Positions 1-8,798 are shown, counted from the stretch's first letter. The stretch is 64,000 nucleotides of DNA from Sandaracinus amylolyticus (GCF_000737325.1 NZ_CP011125.1:4898001-4962000), one strand, 5' to 3'. Notes: generated by a model from the sequence alone, not told the origin. Numbers and translations are program-made.

Positions 1-84
1 GCCGAGCAGGAACACGAAGCCGCCGAGCAACGCCAGCGCGACGAGCACCAGCAGGCCGACCCGCGCTTCGAGCGAGAGCTTCAT
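1..84 (-). CDS. MCE/MlaD-family protein, N-terminus only
   Basis: The gene runs off the left edge; only the first 28 codons are present. The start is the ATG at 84-82, which overlaps the stop of the ATPase upstream in a 4-base ATGA junction. The visible residues are a short basic N-terminus followed by a long hydrophobic stretch rich in Leu, Val, Gly and Ala, the single membrane anchor expected of MlaD/MCE proteins (motif [12 protein letters not shown]). Position directly behind an MlaF-type ATPase and MlaE permeases supports this. MCE proteins form periplasmic hexamers that carry lipids between membranes. The MCE domain itself lies outside the window, so the call rests on the anchor and context. 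Confidence 0.7.
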   Translation of the reverse strand, partial: MKLSLEARVGLLVLVALALLGGFVFLLG

Positions 85-827
85 GTCTCGTACGGCCCCT
101 CGGAACGGCCTTCGATGAACTGGCGCACCACGGGATCCTCGGTGCGCCGGAGCTCTTCGGGCGTCCCCACCACGCGAACGCGACCCTTGTACAGCATCGC
201 GATTCGGTCGGCGATCGTGAAGATGGACGTGAGATCGTGCGAGACGACGATCGCGGTCACGCCGAGCCGATCGCAGAGCTCGCGGATCATCTGATCGACG
301 CGCCGCGCCGACACCGGATCGAGCGACGTCGTGGGCTCGTCGAAGAGCACGTAGCGTGGCTCGAGCGTCAACGCGCGCGCGATCGCGACGCGCTTGCGCA
401 TGCCGTCGCCGAGCTCCGCCGGATAGCGATCGCCGAACGCCTCCATGTGGACCTGCTCGAGCCTTCGTCGCGCCTCGACGCGCGCGTCCCTCAGCGAGAG
501 CCCGCGGTGCATGCGCAGCGGGAGCGCGACGTTCTCCTCGCACGTCATGGAGTCGAAGAGCGTCGAGCTCTGGAAGACCATCGCGCAGCGCTTCCGCACC
601 GGATGGAAGTCGGCCTCGGACAGGCGCGAGACTTCCTGCCCGTCGAGCCAGATCTCCCCGGAATCCGGGCGCAGAAGGCCGATGAGGTGCTTGATCAGCA
701 CGCTCTTGCCGACGCCCGATCCGCCGATGACGAAGAAGCACTCTCCGTCGTTCACGTCGATCGACACGTCGTCGAGCACGACCTTCGGACCGAACGCCTT
801 GCGTAGGTGCTTGAACTGGATCGGCAC
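81..827 (-). CDS. MlaF-like ABC ATPase with degenerate signature motif
   Basis: 248 aa, the normal length for an MlaF/Mkl-type ATPase of MCE lipid transporters. Walker A (GGSGVGKS, residues 35-42), Q-loop Q86, Walker B with catalytic Glu (LFDEP, E164) and the switch histidine (VSHD, H197) are all intact. The ABC signature, normally LSGG in this family, reads LGDG (residues 139-142) before the usual MRKR, so the gamma-phosphate-contacting Ser is lost. It ends in an ATGA overlap with the MCE gene and starts two bases after an MlaE permease stop. The second ATPase of the same operon (3692-4426) has an intact LSGGQ but no switch His. The two would complement each other in a heterodimer with one consensus and one degenerate ATP site. 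Confidence 0.9.
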   Translation of the reverse strand: MPIQFKHLRKAFGPKVVLDDVSIDVNDGECFFVIGGSGVGKSVLIKHLIGLLRPDSGEIWLDGQEVSRLSEADFHPVRKRCAMVFQSSTLFDSMTCEENVALPLRMHRGLSLRDARVEARRRLEQVHMEAFGDRYPAELGDGMRKRVAIARALTLEPRYVLFDEPTTSLDPVSARRVDQMIRELCDRLGVTAIVVSHDLTSIFTIADRIAMLYKGRVRVVGTPEELRRTEDPVVRQFIEGRSEGPYET

Positions 828-828
828 G

Positions 829-1608
829 TCAGCCCGGGAAGAGCAGGAAGCCCACGCTGCTGATCACGAAGTTCAGCACGATGACCGCGAGCGAGCTCTG
901 CACGACCGCGTTCGTCGTCGCCCAGCCCACGCCCTCCGAGCCGCCGAACGTCGTGAGCCCACAGCGCGCGCTGACGATCGGGATCGCCGCGCCGTACGCG
1001 AGCATCTTCGTCAGCCCGACGATCACGTCGCCGGCATCGACCATCGAGAAGTTCGCGAACGTCGCGTAGTTGACCTCGAACACCACGTTCGCGGTGACCA
1101 TCCCCGCGCCGAACGCGACGACCGCTGCCCAGATCAGCAGACAGAACGTCATCAGCACCGAGGCGAGGAAGCGCGGCACAACGAGGTACTCGATCGGATC
1201 GGCGGCGCACATGCGCATCGCGTCGACCTGCTCGGTGACGACCATCGATCCGATCTCCGCGGCGATGCCCGCGCCCACGCGCGTCGCGAGCATCATCGCG
1301 CCGATCGACGCAGCGAGATCGCGCACCAGCAGCTCGGCGAACGTCGCGCCCAGCATGCTGAGCTCGGGCACGAGCTTGAGCGCCTGCAGGCCCGCTTGGA
1401 ACACCATGATGGTGCCGATGAAGCCCATCGTGACGCTCACGAAGAACACCGAGCGATTGCCCATCTGATAGGCCTGCTCGACGATCGTGCGGCGATCACG
1501 ACGGCCGCGGATCGCGAGCACGATGATGCGAGCGAGCATCGCGAAGAGGTCGCGGAGCTCGCGCACGAGGTGCAGCACCGGGGCTCCGATCGTCTCGAGC
1601 GCGCTCAT
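829..1608 (-). CDS. MlaE-family permease (first of two)
   Basis: 259 aa integral membrane protein of the MlaE/YrbE family, the inner-membrane permease of MCE lipid ABC transporters. It has several hydrophobic helices and the family's conserved motif with an acidic residue in a membrane-proximal loop ([16 protein letters not shown], about residues 115-130), followed by the [10 protein letters not shown] segment. ATG start at 1608. It lies between a second MlaE gene (stop at 1652) and the ATPase gene that starts 2 bases after it. Two non-identical permeases side by side suggest a heterodimeric membrane part, as in mycobacterial YrbEA/YrbEB. Regulation is probably by the shared operon transcript. 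Confidence 0.92.
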   Translation of the reverse strand: MSALETIGAPVLHLVRELRDLFAMLARIIVLAIRGRRDRRTIVEQAYQMGNRSVFFVSVTMGFIGTIMVFQAGLQALKLVPELSMLGATFAELLVRDLAASIGAMMLATRVGAGIAAEIGSMVVTEQVDAMRMCAADPIEYLVVPRFLASVLMTFCLLIWAAVVAFGAGMVTANVVFEVNYATFANFSMVDAGDVIVGLTKMLAYGAAIPIVSARCGLTTFGGSEGVGWATTNAVVQSSLAVIVLNFVISSVGFLLFPG

Positions 1609-1651
1609 CAGCTGGAGAGCTCCGCCGGCGAGCCGATGTGGGACCAGCCGC

Positions 1652-2449
1652 TCATCCGAGCAGGTACGTGGAGAAGTAGTCGAGCACGAAGATGCCGCTC
1701 GCTGCCGCGACGACCGCCGCGTTCACGGCGCGTCCGACGCCCGGCGCGCCACCCTTCACGCTCAGCCCGAAGTGGCACGAGGTGAGCGCGATCATCACGC
1801 CGAACGCGACGCTCTTGATGAGCCCCGTCGCGAGATCCCACTCGTCGAGCAGCACGGTCAGGGAGCTGACGAACGAGCGCGGATCGACGTCGAGCAGCAC
1901 CTTCGCTGCGCCGATCGCGCCGACGATCGCGACCGCGTCGCCGACGATCGTCAGCAAGAAGAGCATCACGATCATCGAGATCACGCGCGGCAGGATCAGG
2001 TACGAGACCGGATCGATCGCGAGCGCGCGCAGCGCGTCGATCTGATCGGTGACCACCATGGTCCCGAGCTCGGCGGTGTTGTTCGCGCCGACGCGCCCGC
2101 TGAACATCAGCGCGATCAGCAGCGGACCGACCTCGCGCAGCGTCGCGAAGCCCGCGCCCCAGCCGACGATCTCCTTCGCGTTGAAGCGCATCACGAGCGG
2201 CGCGGCCTGGATGACCATGATCGCGCCGACGAAGATCGCCGTGACCGTCACGATGCCGACCGAGCGCACGCCGGTCTTGTGCAGGTTCTTCACGAGCTCG
2301 TCGCGATCCACGCGCGGCGGCAGGAGGCGGCGCAGCAATCGCGCGGCGAGCACGATCATCCCGCCGAGCTCGCCCGAGACGTGCAGCAGCGAGCCGCCGA
2401 TGCGCGACGGAACGCTCAGGTAGAAGGGTTCGTCCTCACCCGTGCTCAC
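1652..2449 (-). CDS. MlaE-family permease (second of two)
   Basis: 265 aa from a GTG start at 2449. Longer upstream readings in this frame have no homology-like sequence and run into the neighbouring gene, so this start is preferred. Contains the MlaE signature (TAELGTMVVTDQIDAL) and DPVSYLILPR, with about five hydrophobic segments. It differs clearly from the other permease at 829-1608, so the pair is an old duplication and not a recent copy. An N-terminal extension of about 40 residues precedes the conserved domain. The gene follows a small membrane protein (stop at 2470) after 20 bases and precedes the other permease by 43 bases, all on one strand. Confidence 0.9.
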   Translation of the reverse strand: MSTGEDEPFYLSVPSRIGGSLLHVSGELGGMIVLAARLLRRLLPPRVDRDELVKNLHKTGVRSVGIVTVTAIFVGAIMVIQAAPLVMRFNAKEIVGWGAGFATLREVGPLLIALMFSGRVGANNTAELGTMVVTDQIDALRALAIDPVSYLILPRVISMIVMLFLLTIVGDAVAIVGAIGAAKVLLDVDPRSFVSSLTVLLDEWDLATGLIKSVAFGVMIALTSCHFGLSVKGGAPGVGRAVNAAVVAAASGIFVLDYFSTYLLG

Positions 2450-2469
2450 GCGGCGCGAGCATAACGCGG

Positions 2470-3042
2470 TCAGCCGAGCCGCAGCGTCTCCTCGATCGCG
2501 TCGAACGCGCGCTCGATCGCAGCCTCGCGCGCCGCGCGGCGGAACACGAGCTGACCCGCGATCATCAGCGCGACGACGGCGCCGAAGACGCCGATCGTCA
2601 TCAGCGGGCGGTGGTGCCCGCGCAACAGCACGTCGCACACCGCGGCCACCACGAAGATCGGCATCGTGATCGGCACGAACCCCTGCGTCGCGCGCAGCAC
2701 GATCTCGCGCCCCGTGCGCTCGAGATCGATCCGCACGAGCCACTGGTCGCGACGGTAGAAACCGTACGCGGTGCGGAGCGCGAACGAGCGCCCGTCGCCG
2801 CTCGACATCAGCACGGCGTCGTCGAGATCGACGCGCTCGGGGAACGTCGGGAGCGCGGCCTCGGTCTCGTTTCCGAACCGATAGCTCCGCGGCCCATCGT
2901 GCTCGCGCGGACGGTCCAGCGTGATCCGCCGCTCGGGCGTCAAGCGCAGGAACGCGAGCCGTGCGAGCCACTGCGGACGCGCGAAGAAGACGATCGTCTC
3001 GATCAAGAGCGGCGCCATCGCGGCGTAGAGCAGTGGGCTCAT
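2470..3042 (-). CDS. Membrane protein of unknown function, MCE operon, paralogue 2
   Basis: 190 aa; I do not recognise the family. N-terminal hydrophobic segment (about residues 3-20), then a motif shared with the next gene (ARLAFLRLTPER), a soluble mid-section rich in beta-prone residues, two adjacent hydrophobic segments near the C-terminus, and an amphipathic tail (AIERAFDAIEETL). The ATG at 3042 overlaps the stop of the upstream paralogue (ATGA), indicating translational coupling. Its place between the ATPase and permease genes of an MCE operon suggests an accessory subunit, but the sequence alone gives no biochemical role. Confidence 0.75.
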   Translation of the reverse strand: MSPLLYAAMAPLLIETIVFFARPQWLARLAFLRLTPERRITLDRPREHDGPRSYRFGNETEAALPTFPERVDLDDAVLMSSGDGRSFALRTAYGFYRRDQWLVRIDLERTGREIVLRATQGFVPITMPIFVVAAVCDVLLRGHHRPLMTIGVFGAVVALMIAGQLVFRRAAREAAIERAFDAIEETLRLG

Positions 3043-3653
3043 CGCGCGCAGGATGACACGTCGCGCACGGCGGGCGCCGGTCGCGTGAGCGCGCGCTCGA
3101 CCGCGTCGTACGCACGCTCGATCGCGGTCGGCCGCGGCTCGGCGCGCTGCGCGATCCACGCGAGCGCCGACACCGCCGCCGCGAGCAGCGCGATCGCCGG
3201 CAGCGACGACGACGCGCGCAGCGTCACCTCGGCGATCGACACTGCGAGCACGAGCGGCGTCACGAGCGGAACGGGCAGCATCCGCGCGCGCAGGTGCACG
3301 CCGTCGTCCTCCCAGGCCAGATCGACGCGCACCGGCCACGCCCTTCGTCGTTCTCCCCAGCAGAACGATCGACCGCGACGCGTCGTCGACGTCGCGAGCA
3401 CCGTGTCGGCGATCGCGACGCGCGCGGGGAGCCCTCGCGCCACGCGCACGGCCGCGCTCCGATATCCGGCGCGCACGTCGACGACGCGCACCTCGGGAGG
3501 CACGCGCACGATCCGCTCGGCCGTGAGCGGCAGGAACGCGAGGCGCGCGATCCACCTCCGCGGCAGCATCAGCGCGAGCATCTCGAGCGCGCAGAGCGCG
3601 AGCGCGATCCACGCCGCGTCCGGCAGCTCGCGCGTCGCGATCCACGCCTCCAT
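3039..3653 (-). CDS. Membrane protein of unknown function, MCE operon, paralogue 1
   Basis: 204 aa from the ATG at 3653. Same architecture as the following gene: N-terminal membrane segment, ARLAFLPLTAER motif, a beta-rich middle, two C-terminal membrane helices and a tail motif (AIERAYDAVERAL). The two proteins are clearly paralogous but diverged. The stop overlaps the start of paralogue 2 by 4 bases; the ATPase stop lies 38 bases upstream. No catalytic motif is visible. As part of a two-ATPase, two-permease MCE operon, this duplicated pair may form matching accessory subunits (inference). Confidence 0.75.
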   Translation of the reverse strand: MEAWIATRELPDAAWIALALCALEMLALMLPRRWIARLAFLPLTAERIVRVPPEVRVVDVRAGYRSAAVRVARGLPARVAIADTVLATSTTRRGRSFCWGERRRAWPVRVDLAWEDDGVHLRARMLPVPLVTPLVLAVSIAEVTLRASSSLPAIALLAAAVSALAWIAQRAEPRPTAIERAYDAVERALTRPAPAVRDVSSCAR

Positions 3654-3691
3654 CCGCTCAGTCTGCGACGCCGCGGCGCGAGGAACACTCG

Positions 3692-4426
3692 TCAGAGCGG
3701 GCCGTCGGTCAGACCGTGCACGAATTGCCGCACTTCCGGCACCTCGGACGCGAGCGCCTGCTCGCGCGTGCCCTCGAAGATCAGCTTGCCTCCGTGCAGC
3801 ATGCCGACGCGATCCGCGATCGTGAGCAGGCCGCGCACGTCGCTCGAGATCACGACGTTGGTCGTGCGGTGCGTGCGCTGCTCCTCGCGGATGAGGTCGT
3901 AGATCTTCTGGCTCGTCACCGGATCGAGCCCCGCCGTCGGCTCGTCGTAGAGCAGCACGCGCGGCCGCGACACCGTCGCGCGCGCCACGCCGACGCGCTT
4001 CTTCTGACCGCCGCTGAGCCCGGCGGGCAGCCTCGGCTCGAAGCCCGGGAGCGACACCCGCGCGAGCCGCTCGGCGACGCGCTCCTGGATCTCTCGTTCT
4101 CCCAGAGAGAACAATCGGCGCAGCGGGAACGCGATGTTCTCGCCCACCGTCATGAAGTCGAAGAGCGCGTAGTTCTGGAAGAGCATGCCGACGTCGCGGC
4201 GCACCTCCATCAGCCCCGCCTCGTCGAGCTCGCCGAGCGTGCGACCGAGCAGCTCGACGCGTCCCTGCGAGGGCCGGATCAGCCCCGCGAGCGTCTTGAG
4301 CAGCACGCTCTTGCCCGCCGCCCCCGGCCCGATCAGCGCGTAGATGCAGCCCTCGGGGACCTCGAGCGAGACGCCGCGCAGCACCGGCTGGCGGAACGCG
4401 ACGTGGACGTCCACGGCTCGGATCAC
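3692..4426 (-). CDS. MlaF-like ABC ATPase lacking the switch histidine
   Basis: 244 aa ABC ATPase of the MlaF type and probably the first gene of the MCE operon. Walker A (GPGAAGKS, 33-40), Q-loop Q84, intact signature LSGGQKKR (137-144) and Walker B with catalytic Glu (LLYDEP, E162) are present. At the H-loop, where the paralogue at 81-827 has VSHD, this protein reads VISSD: Ser195 replaces the switch histidine (codon at 3842-3844). Loss of this His normally cripples hydrolysis at the site that uses this Walker A. The other ATPase lacks the signature Ser that would face the same site, so both defects fall in one composite site. The alternative is two separate, partly inactive homodimers. Confidence 0.9.
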   Translation of the reverse strand: MIRAVDVHVAFRQPVLRGVSLEVPEGCIYALIGPGAAGKSVLLKTLAGLIRPSQGRVELLGRTLGELDEAGLMEVRRDVGMLFQNYALFDFMTVGENIAFPLRRLFSLGEREIQERVAERLARVSLPGFEPRLPAGLSGGQKKRVGVARATVSRPRVLLYDEPTAGLDPVTSQKIYDLIREEQRTHRTTNVVISSDVRGLLTIADRVGMLHGGKLIFEGTREQALASEVPEVRQFVHGLTDGPL

Positions 4427-4453
4427 GCGCGGAGTATGCCCGAGCAGGGGCCC

Positions 4454-4483
4454 TGTCGACCCCTCGTCCCTCGGTGCTAGAAC
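4454..4483 (+). promoter_or_regulatory. Possible sigma-70 promoter for glyA
   Basis: TGTCGA and TAGAAC separated by 18 bases, 36 bases upstream of the glyA ATG, in the divergent gap between the MCE operon and glyA. The -10 box is a fair match and the -35 box weak. Sequence inspection only. Confidence 0.35.
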
Positions 4484-4518
4484 CGCGGCCTACTCGAGCC
4501 CCCGAGGAGACGAGAGCC

Positions 4519-5772
4519 ATGTCGGAGCCCACGCTCGCCCAGGTCGATCCCGAGATCGCGTCGCTCATCGCGAAGGAGGAGCGCCGTCAGCTCGACAGCA
4601 TCCGCCTGATCGCGAGCGAGAACTACGCGTCGCGCGCGGTGCAGGAAGCGGCCGGCAGCGCGCTGAACAACAAGTACAGCGAGGGCTATCCGGGCAAGCG
4701 CTACTACCAGGGCCAGGAGTACGTCGACAAGGTCGAGACCCTCGCCATCGAGCGCATCAAGAAGCTCTTCGGCGTCGAGCACGTGAACGTGCAGCCCTAC
4801 TCGGGCTCGCCCGCGAACCTCGCGGTCCACTACGCGTTCCTGCGCCCCGGCGACAAGACCGTCGGCCTCGGGCTGCCCGCGGGCGGTCACCTCACGCACG
4901 GCTGGAAGGTCTCGATCACCGGCGACTACTTCGAGGCGCACCAGTACGGCGTGCGCGAGAACGACCACCGGCTCGACATGGACCAGGTCGCGCGGCTCGC
5001 GCGCGAGCACAAGCCGAAGCTCATGTGGTGCGGCACCACGGCGTACCCGCGCCACGTCGACTACGCGAAGTTCGCGGAGATCGCGAACGAGGTGGGCGCG
5101 ATCCTGGTCGCCGACATCGCGCACGTCTCCGGTCTGATCGCGGGCAAGGCGCACCCGAGCCCGGTGGGCCTCGCGCCGATCGTCACGAGCACCACGCACA
5201 AGACGCTGCGCGGTCCGCGCGGCGGCATGATCCTCTGCGACGCGAAGTACGCGAAGGAGATCGACAAGGCGGTGTTCCCGGGCCTCCAGGGTGGCCCGCA
5301 CAACAGCGGCATCGCGGCGCTCGCGGTCGCGGCGCACGAGGCGCTGCAGCCGAGCTTCGAGACCTACGCGCGCAACGTGGTGACGAACGCGAAGGCAATG
5401 GCCGAGACGCTGATGTCGCGCGGCATCGATCTCGTCACCGGCGGCACCGACACGCACCTGATCCTCGCGGATCTCACGAGCAAGAACGTCGCGGGCAAGC
5501 CGGCGGCGATCGCGCTCGAGAAGGCGGGGATCGTCTGCAACTACAACTCGGTGCCCTTCGACAAGCGCAAGCCGTTCGATCCGAGCGGCATCCGCCTCGG
5601 CACGCCCGCGGTGACGAGCCGCGGCATGGGCCCCGACGAGATGAAGCGCATCGGCGGCTGGATCGCCGACGTGGTCGAGGCGCCGACCGACGAGAAGGTG
5701 ATCGCGCGCGTGCGCGGCGAGCTGCTCGCGATGTGCCAGCAGTTCCCGGCGCCCGGCCTCGAGCGTCGCTGA
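4519..5772 (+). CDS. glyA: Serine hydroxymethyltransferase
   Basis: 417 aa, the same length as classical bacterial GlyA. It interconverts serine and glycine with tetrahydrofolate, supplying one-carbon units; PLP enzyme, cytosolic. The PLP-binding lysine is in STTHKTLRGPRG (K228). Other family landmarks are LIASENYAS, NNKYSEGYPGKRYY, the HVSGLIAG segment with the PLP-contacting Asp just before it, and the C-terminal GIRLGTPAVTSRG. The ATG at 4519 is preferred over in-frame upstream codons because it follows a GAGGAG Shine-Dalgarno at about 4504-4509 and gives the family-typical N-terminus. Transcribed alone; divergent from the MCE operon. Confidence 0.98.
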   Translation: MSEPTLAQVDPEIASLIAKEERRQLDSIRLIASENYASRAVQEAAGSALNNKYSEGYPGKRYYQGQEYVDKVETLAIERIKKLFGVEHVNVQPYSGSPANLAVHYAFLRPGDKTVGLGLPAGGHLTHGWKVSITGDYFEAHQYGVRENDHRLDMDQVARLAREHKPKLMWCGTTAYPRHVDYAKFAEIANEVGAILVADIAHVSGLIAGKAHPSPVGLAPIVTSTTHKTLRGPRGGMILCDAKYAKEIDKAVFPGLQGGPHNSGIAALAVAAHEALQPSFETYARNVVTNAKAMAETLMSRGIDLVTGGTDTHLILADLTSKNVAGKPAAIALEKAGIVCNYNSVPFDKRKPFDPSGIRLGTPAVTSRGMGPDEMKRIGGWIADVVEAPTDEKVIARVRGELLAMCQQFPAPGLERR

Positions 5773-5806
5773 TCGATTTCGAGCGATACTCCGCGGCGCT
5801 TGGGGG

Positions 5807-6007
5807 GTGGGCACGACCGCGATCGGCGGCGCGTGCGAGCGCGATCAACAGTGCGTCGCGGGCGCGCTCTGCACGCACGTCGCCGCGCTCGGCCGTCGCG
5901 CGTGCGTCGCGCTCTGCACCGTCGGCGAGCCGTGCCCCGGCGGGACGACGTGCATCGAGGGCGCGCGCGTTCGCGATCTGATCGTCGGCACCTGCCCGCT
6001 GCCCTGA
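5807..6007 (+). CDS. Small cysteine-rich protein or fragment
   Basis: 66 aa from a GTG at 5807 preceded by a G-run. It carries eight cysteines in the spacing often seen in myxobacterial secreted Cys-rich modules (GACERDQQC, ALC, RRAC, ALC, EPC, TTC, GTC). There is no signal peptide or lipobox, which is odd for a disulfide-rich protein. The frame stays open upstream into the 3' end of glyA. It may be the degraded C-terminal remnant of a longer secreted protein, or a cytosolic metal-binding peptide. I do not assign a function, and whether it is translated is uncertain. Confidence 0.4.
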   Translation: MGTTAIGGACERDQQCVAGALCTHVAALGRRACVALCTVGEPCPGGTTCIEGARVRDLIVGTCPLP

Positions 6008-6058
6008 TCGCGCGCCGAGAAGTTGACGCGGAGCGCGCGCTCGGCGCTCTCTCCTCGC

Positions 6059-7585
6059 ATGCGCCCGCGCGAGAGCACGAGCGGCAACGCACGACCGCGA
6101 GCACGCGTCGTGGGCGGGCTCGCGTGTCTGCTCGTCGCGAGCGCGCTCGCCGGCCTCGCGCTCGCGCAGCACGAGCCCGTGCGCGCCGCCGTCCCCGACG
6201 CGACCGTTCGCATCGCAGGCGCGGAGATCACGGACGGCGCCGACGCCGGCACGATCGCGGCCGACGTCGCGCGCGCGTGGGGCGAGCAGCCGATCGCGCT
6301 GCGCATCGGCGAGGAGCGCGTCGAGGGGACGCGCGCATCGTTCGGCGGTCGCATCGACGCCGCCGCGCTCACCGCGCGCATCGAGCAGGCGCGCGACCCG
6401 GCGTCGCTGATGCGACGGCTGCACGCGCAGCTCTCGACCGCTGCGCCGCTCGAGCTGCCGGTCGACGTGCGCGTCGACGCGACGAGCACGCTCGCGATGC
6501 TCCTCGAGCGCAAGGATCACCTCGACGTGCGCCCGCGCGACGCGCGCATCGAGCCCCGCACCGGCGCGATCGTGCCCGAGCGCGAGGGCCTCACGCTCGA
6601 CGTGCACGGCACGCTCGACGCGCTCGCGGACGCGATGCGCAGCGGCGCGCCGGAAGCGAGCGCGCGCATCCTCCGCGAGCGCCCGCGCCGCACCGCGCGC
6701 GACCTCGCGAACGTGCGGCTCGACGCGACGCTCGGCTCCTTCGAGACGCGCTACAGCACGTCGCCCGACGCCGCCGCGCGCACCCACAACCTCCGCGTCG
6801 CCGCGGCGCGCCTCGACGGCCTCGTGCTGATGCCCGGCGAGACCCTCGACTTCAACGACGTCGTCGGCGAGCGCAACGAGGCGAACGGCTTCCGCCCTGC
6901 CCCGCAGATCGCGGCCGGCGAGCTCGTCGACGGCATCGGAGGCGGCACCTGCCAGATCGCGGGCACGCTCCACGCCGCCGCGTTCTTCGCGGGCCTGCCG
7001 ATCGTCGAGCGCTCGCCCCACAGCCGGCCGAGCACGTACATCTGGATGGGCCTCGACGCCGTCGTCGTGTACGCGCGGCTCAACCTCCGCTTCACGAACG
7101 ATCTCCCGTTCCCGATCGCGCTCGCGATGAGCGTCGAGGGCGGCGTGGTGCGCGCGGAGATCCGCGGCGCGTCGTCGGGCCGTCTCGTCTCGTTCGCGCG
7201 ACGCATCGACTCGATCGCGCCGTTCCGCGAGCGCACCGAAGAAGACGCGTCGCTGCCCGCCGGCGTCCGCGTGCTCGATCAGCGCGGCGTGCCCGGCTTC
7301 ACCGTCGTGCGCGACCGCGTGATCCGCGACGTCGAGCGCAACCAGGCGCGCCGCCAGCGCATCGAGGACGTGTACCCGCCGACCGATCAGATCTGGCGCG
7401 TCGGCACCGGCCCCGCGGCGCCCGCGGGCTACGTCGCGGAGGCCGGCGACGATCACCCGGAGTACACGACCGACGAGTACCTCGTCGCGACGCAAGGCGC
7501 GGGCGTCGAGGGCACGGAGATCACCCGCCGCGGCGGCGTCAGCACGCAGGCGGGCTGGACCCAGAGCTACGTCGCGCCGCGTTGA
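6059..7585 (+). CDS. VanW-domain exported protein
   Basis: 508 aa. An N-terminal hydrophobic segment (VGGLACLLVASALAGLALA, about residues 17-35) is a signal peptide or anchor. The middle resembles the peptidoglycan-binding-like region found before VanW domains. The VanW domain itself spans roughly residues 235-385, with landmarks GETLDFNDVVGER, GGGTCQIAGTLHAAAF and the aromatic STYIWMGLDA. VanW/YoaR-like proteins are cell-envelope proteins of unclear biochemical role. The ATG at 6059 was chosen; an in-frame TTG at 6023 would add 12 residues. No paired vancomycin-resistance genes are nearby, so a resistance role should not be assumed. Confidence 0.88.
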   Translation: MRPRESTSGNARPRARVVGGLACLLVASALAGLALAQHEPVRAAVPDATVRIAGAEITDGADAGTIAADVARAWGEQPIALRIGEERVEGTRASFGGRIDAAALTARIEQARDPASLMRRLHAQLSTAAPLELPVDVRVDATSTLAMLLERKDHLDVRPRDARIEPRTGAIVPEREGLTLDVHGTLDALADAMRSGAPEASARILRERPRRTARDLANVRLDATLGSFETRYSTSPDAAARTHNLRVAAARLDGLVLMPGETLDFNDVVGERNEANGFRPAPQIAAGELVDGIGGGTCQIAGTLHAAAFFAGLPIVERSPHSRPSTYIWMGLDAVVVYARLNLRFTNDLPFPIALAMSVEGGVVRAEIRGASSGRLVSFARRIDSIAPFRERTEEDASLPAGVRVLDQRGVPGFTVVRDRVIRDVERNQARRQRIEDVYPPTDQIWRVGTGPAAPAGYVAEAGDDHPEYTTDEYLVATQGAGVEGTEITRRGGVSTQAGWTQSYVAPR

Positions 7586-7604
7586 TTCGTGGTACCAACG
7601 ACGC

Positions 7605-8798
7605 GTGATCTCCGGTCGTCGCATCGTGCTCGGCGTCGGCGGTGGCATCGCCGCGTACAAGGCCGTGGTGCTCGCGCGCGAGCTGCTCCGTCGTGGCGCG
7701 CAGCTGCGCGTCGTCATGACCGACTCGGCGACGCGCTTCGTCGGTCCGGTCACGTTCACCGGGATCACGGGCGCGCCGCCCGTGATCGATCTCTGGGACG
7801 CGAAGTACGCCGGCGAGATCCACGTCGAGCTCGCGGCGTGGGGCGAGGCGATCGTCGTCGCGCCCGCGACCGCGAACCTGCTCGCGCGCATGGCCTCGGG
7901 CATCGCCGACGACGCGCTCTCGGCGACGCTCCTCTGCAGCGACAAGCGCGTGCTGGTCGCGCCCGCGATGCACCACCGCATGTGGTCGCACGCCGCGACG
8001 CGCCGCAACGTCGCGCGACTGCGCGAGGACGGCGTGCTCTTCGCCGGCCCGGTGTCGGGCCCGCTCGCGAGCGGTGAAGAGGGCATGGGCCGCATGGCCG
8101 AGCCCGACGCGATCGCCGATGCGCTCGAGGTGCTGTTCCGCGAGACGCGCGACCTCTCGGGCCACACCGTCCTGATCTCCGCGGGCCCCACGCTCGAGCC
8201 GGTCGATCCCGTGCGCTTCCTCGGCAACCGGTCGAGCGGACGGATGGGCTACGCGATCGCCGAGCGCGCGCGACAGCGCGGCGCGCGCGTGATCCTCGTG
8301 AGCGGCCCGGTCGCGCTCGCCGCGCCGCAGGGCGTCGAGCGCGTCTCGGTGCGCACCGCGATCGAGATGCAGGAGGCGATCACGTCGCGCCTGCCCGACT
8401 GCGACGCGGTGATCATGGCGGCCGCCGTCGCCGACTTCCGCCCGCGCGAGGCCGCGGTGCACAAGCTGAAGAAGCTCGAGGGCGAAGAGACGCGCGTCAT
8501 CGAGCTCGTCCGCAACCCCGACATCCTCGCGGACCTCGGCGCGTCGAGGCGCGGCGCGCGCCCGGTGCTCGTCGGCTTCGCGGTGGAGACCGAGAACCTC
8601 GTCGCGGCCGCGCGCACGAAGCTCGAGACCAAGAAGGTCGACCTCGTCGTCGCCAACCACGCGAGCGTCGCGTTCGAAGGCGACGACAACGAGGCGACGC
8701 TCGTCACGCGCGACGACGAAGAGAGCACCGGCCGCGTCAGCAAGCACGCGCTCGCCGATCGCATCCTCGATCGCGTCCACGCCCTGCTCGAGCGCTGA
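7605..8798 (+). CDS. coaBC: Bifunctional phosphopantothenoylcysteine decarboxylase / phosphopantothenate-cysteine ligase
   Basis: 397 aa, standard CoaBC length. It makes 4'-phosphopantetheine from 4'-phosphopantothenate and cysteine, two steps of CoA synthesis. The CoaC half (about 1-185) is a flavoprotein with GGGIAAYKA, the active-site His in IHVELAAW and the substrate-clamp motif APAMHHRMW. The CoaB half (about 186-397) starts with GHTVLISAGPT and includes FLGNRSSGRMG, AAVADFRP and the lysine-rich KLKKLEG. The clamp motif has His where many homologues have Asn (PAMN), a variant I recall from other high-GC bacteria. GTG start at 7605, 19 bases after the VanW gene. Confidence 0.97.
   Translation: MISGRRIVLGVGGGIAAYKAVVLARELLRRGAQLRVVMTDSATRFVGPVTFTGITGAPPVIDLWDAKYAGEIHVELAAWGEAIVVAPATANLLARMASGIADDALSATLLCSDKRVLVAPAMHHRMWSHAATRRNVARLREDGVLFAGPVSGPLASGEEGMGRMAEPDAIADALEVLFRETRDLSGHTVLISAGPTLEPVDPVRFLGNRSSGRMGYAIAERARQRGARVILVSGPVALAAPQGVERVSVRTAIEMQEAITSRLPDCDAVIMAAAVADFRPREAAVHKLKKLEGEETRVIELVRNPDILADLGASRRGARPVLVGFAVETENLVAAARTKLETKKVDLVVANHASVAFEGDDNEATLVTRDDEESTGRVSKHALADRILDRVHALLER

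Noticed and set aside
6059-7585. Vancomycin resistance gene
   Set aside because: The VanW domain is common in unrelated envelope proteins, and no vanH/A/X or regulator genes are present.
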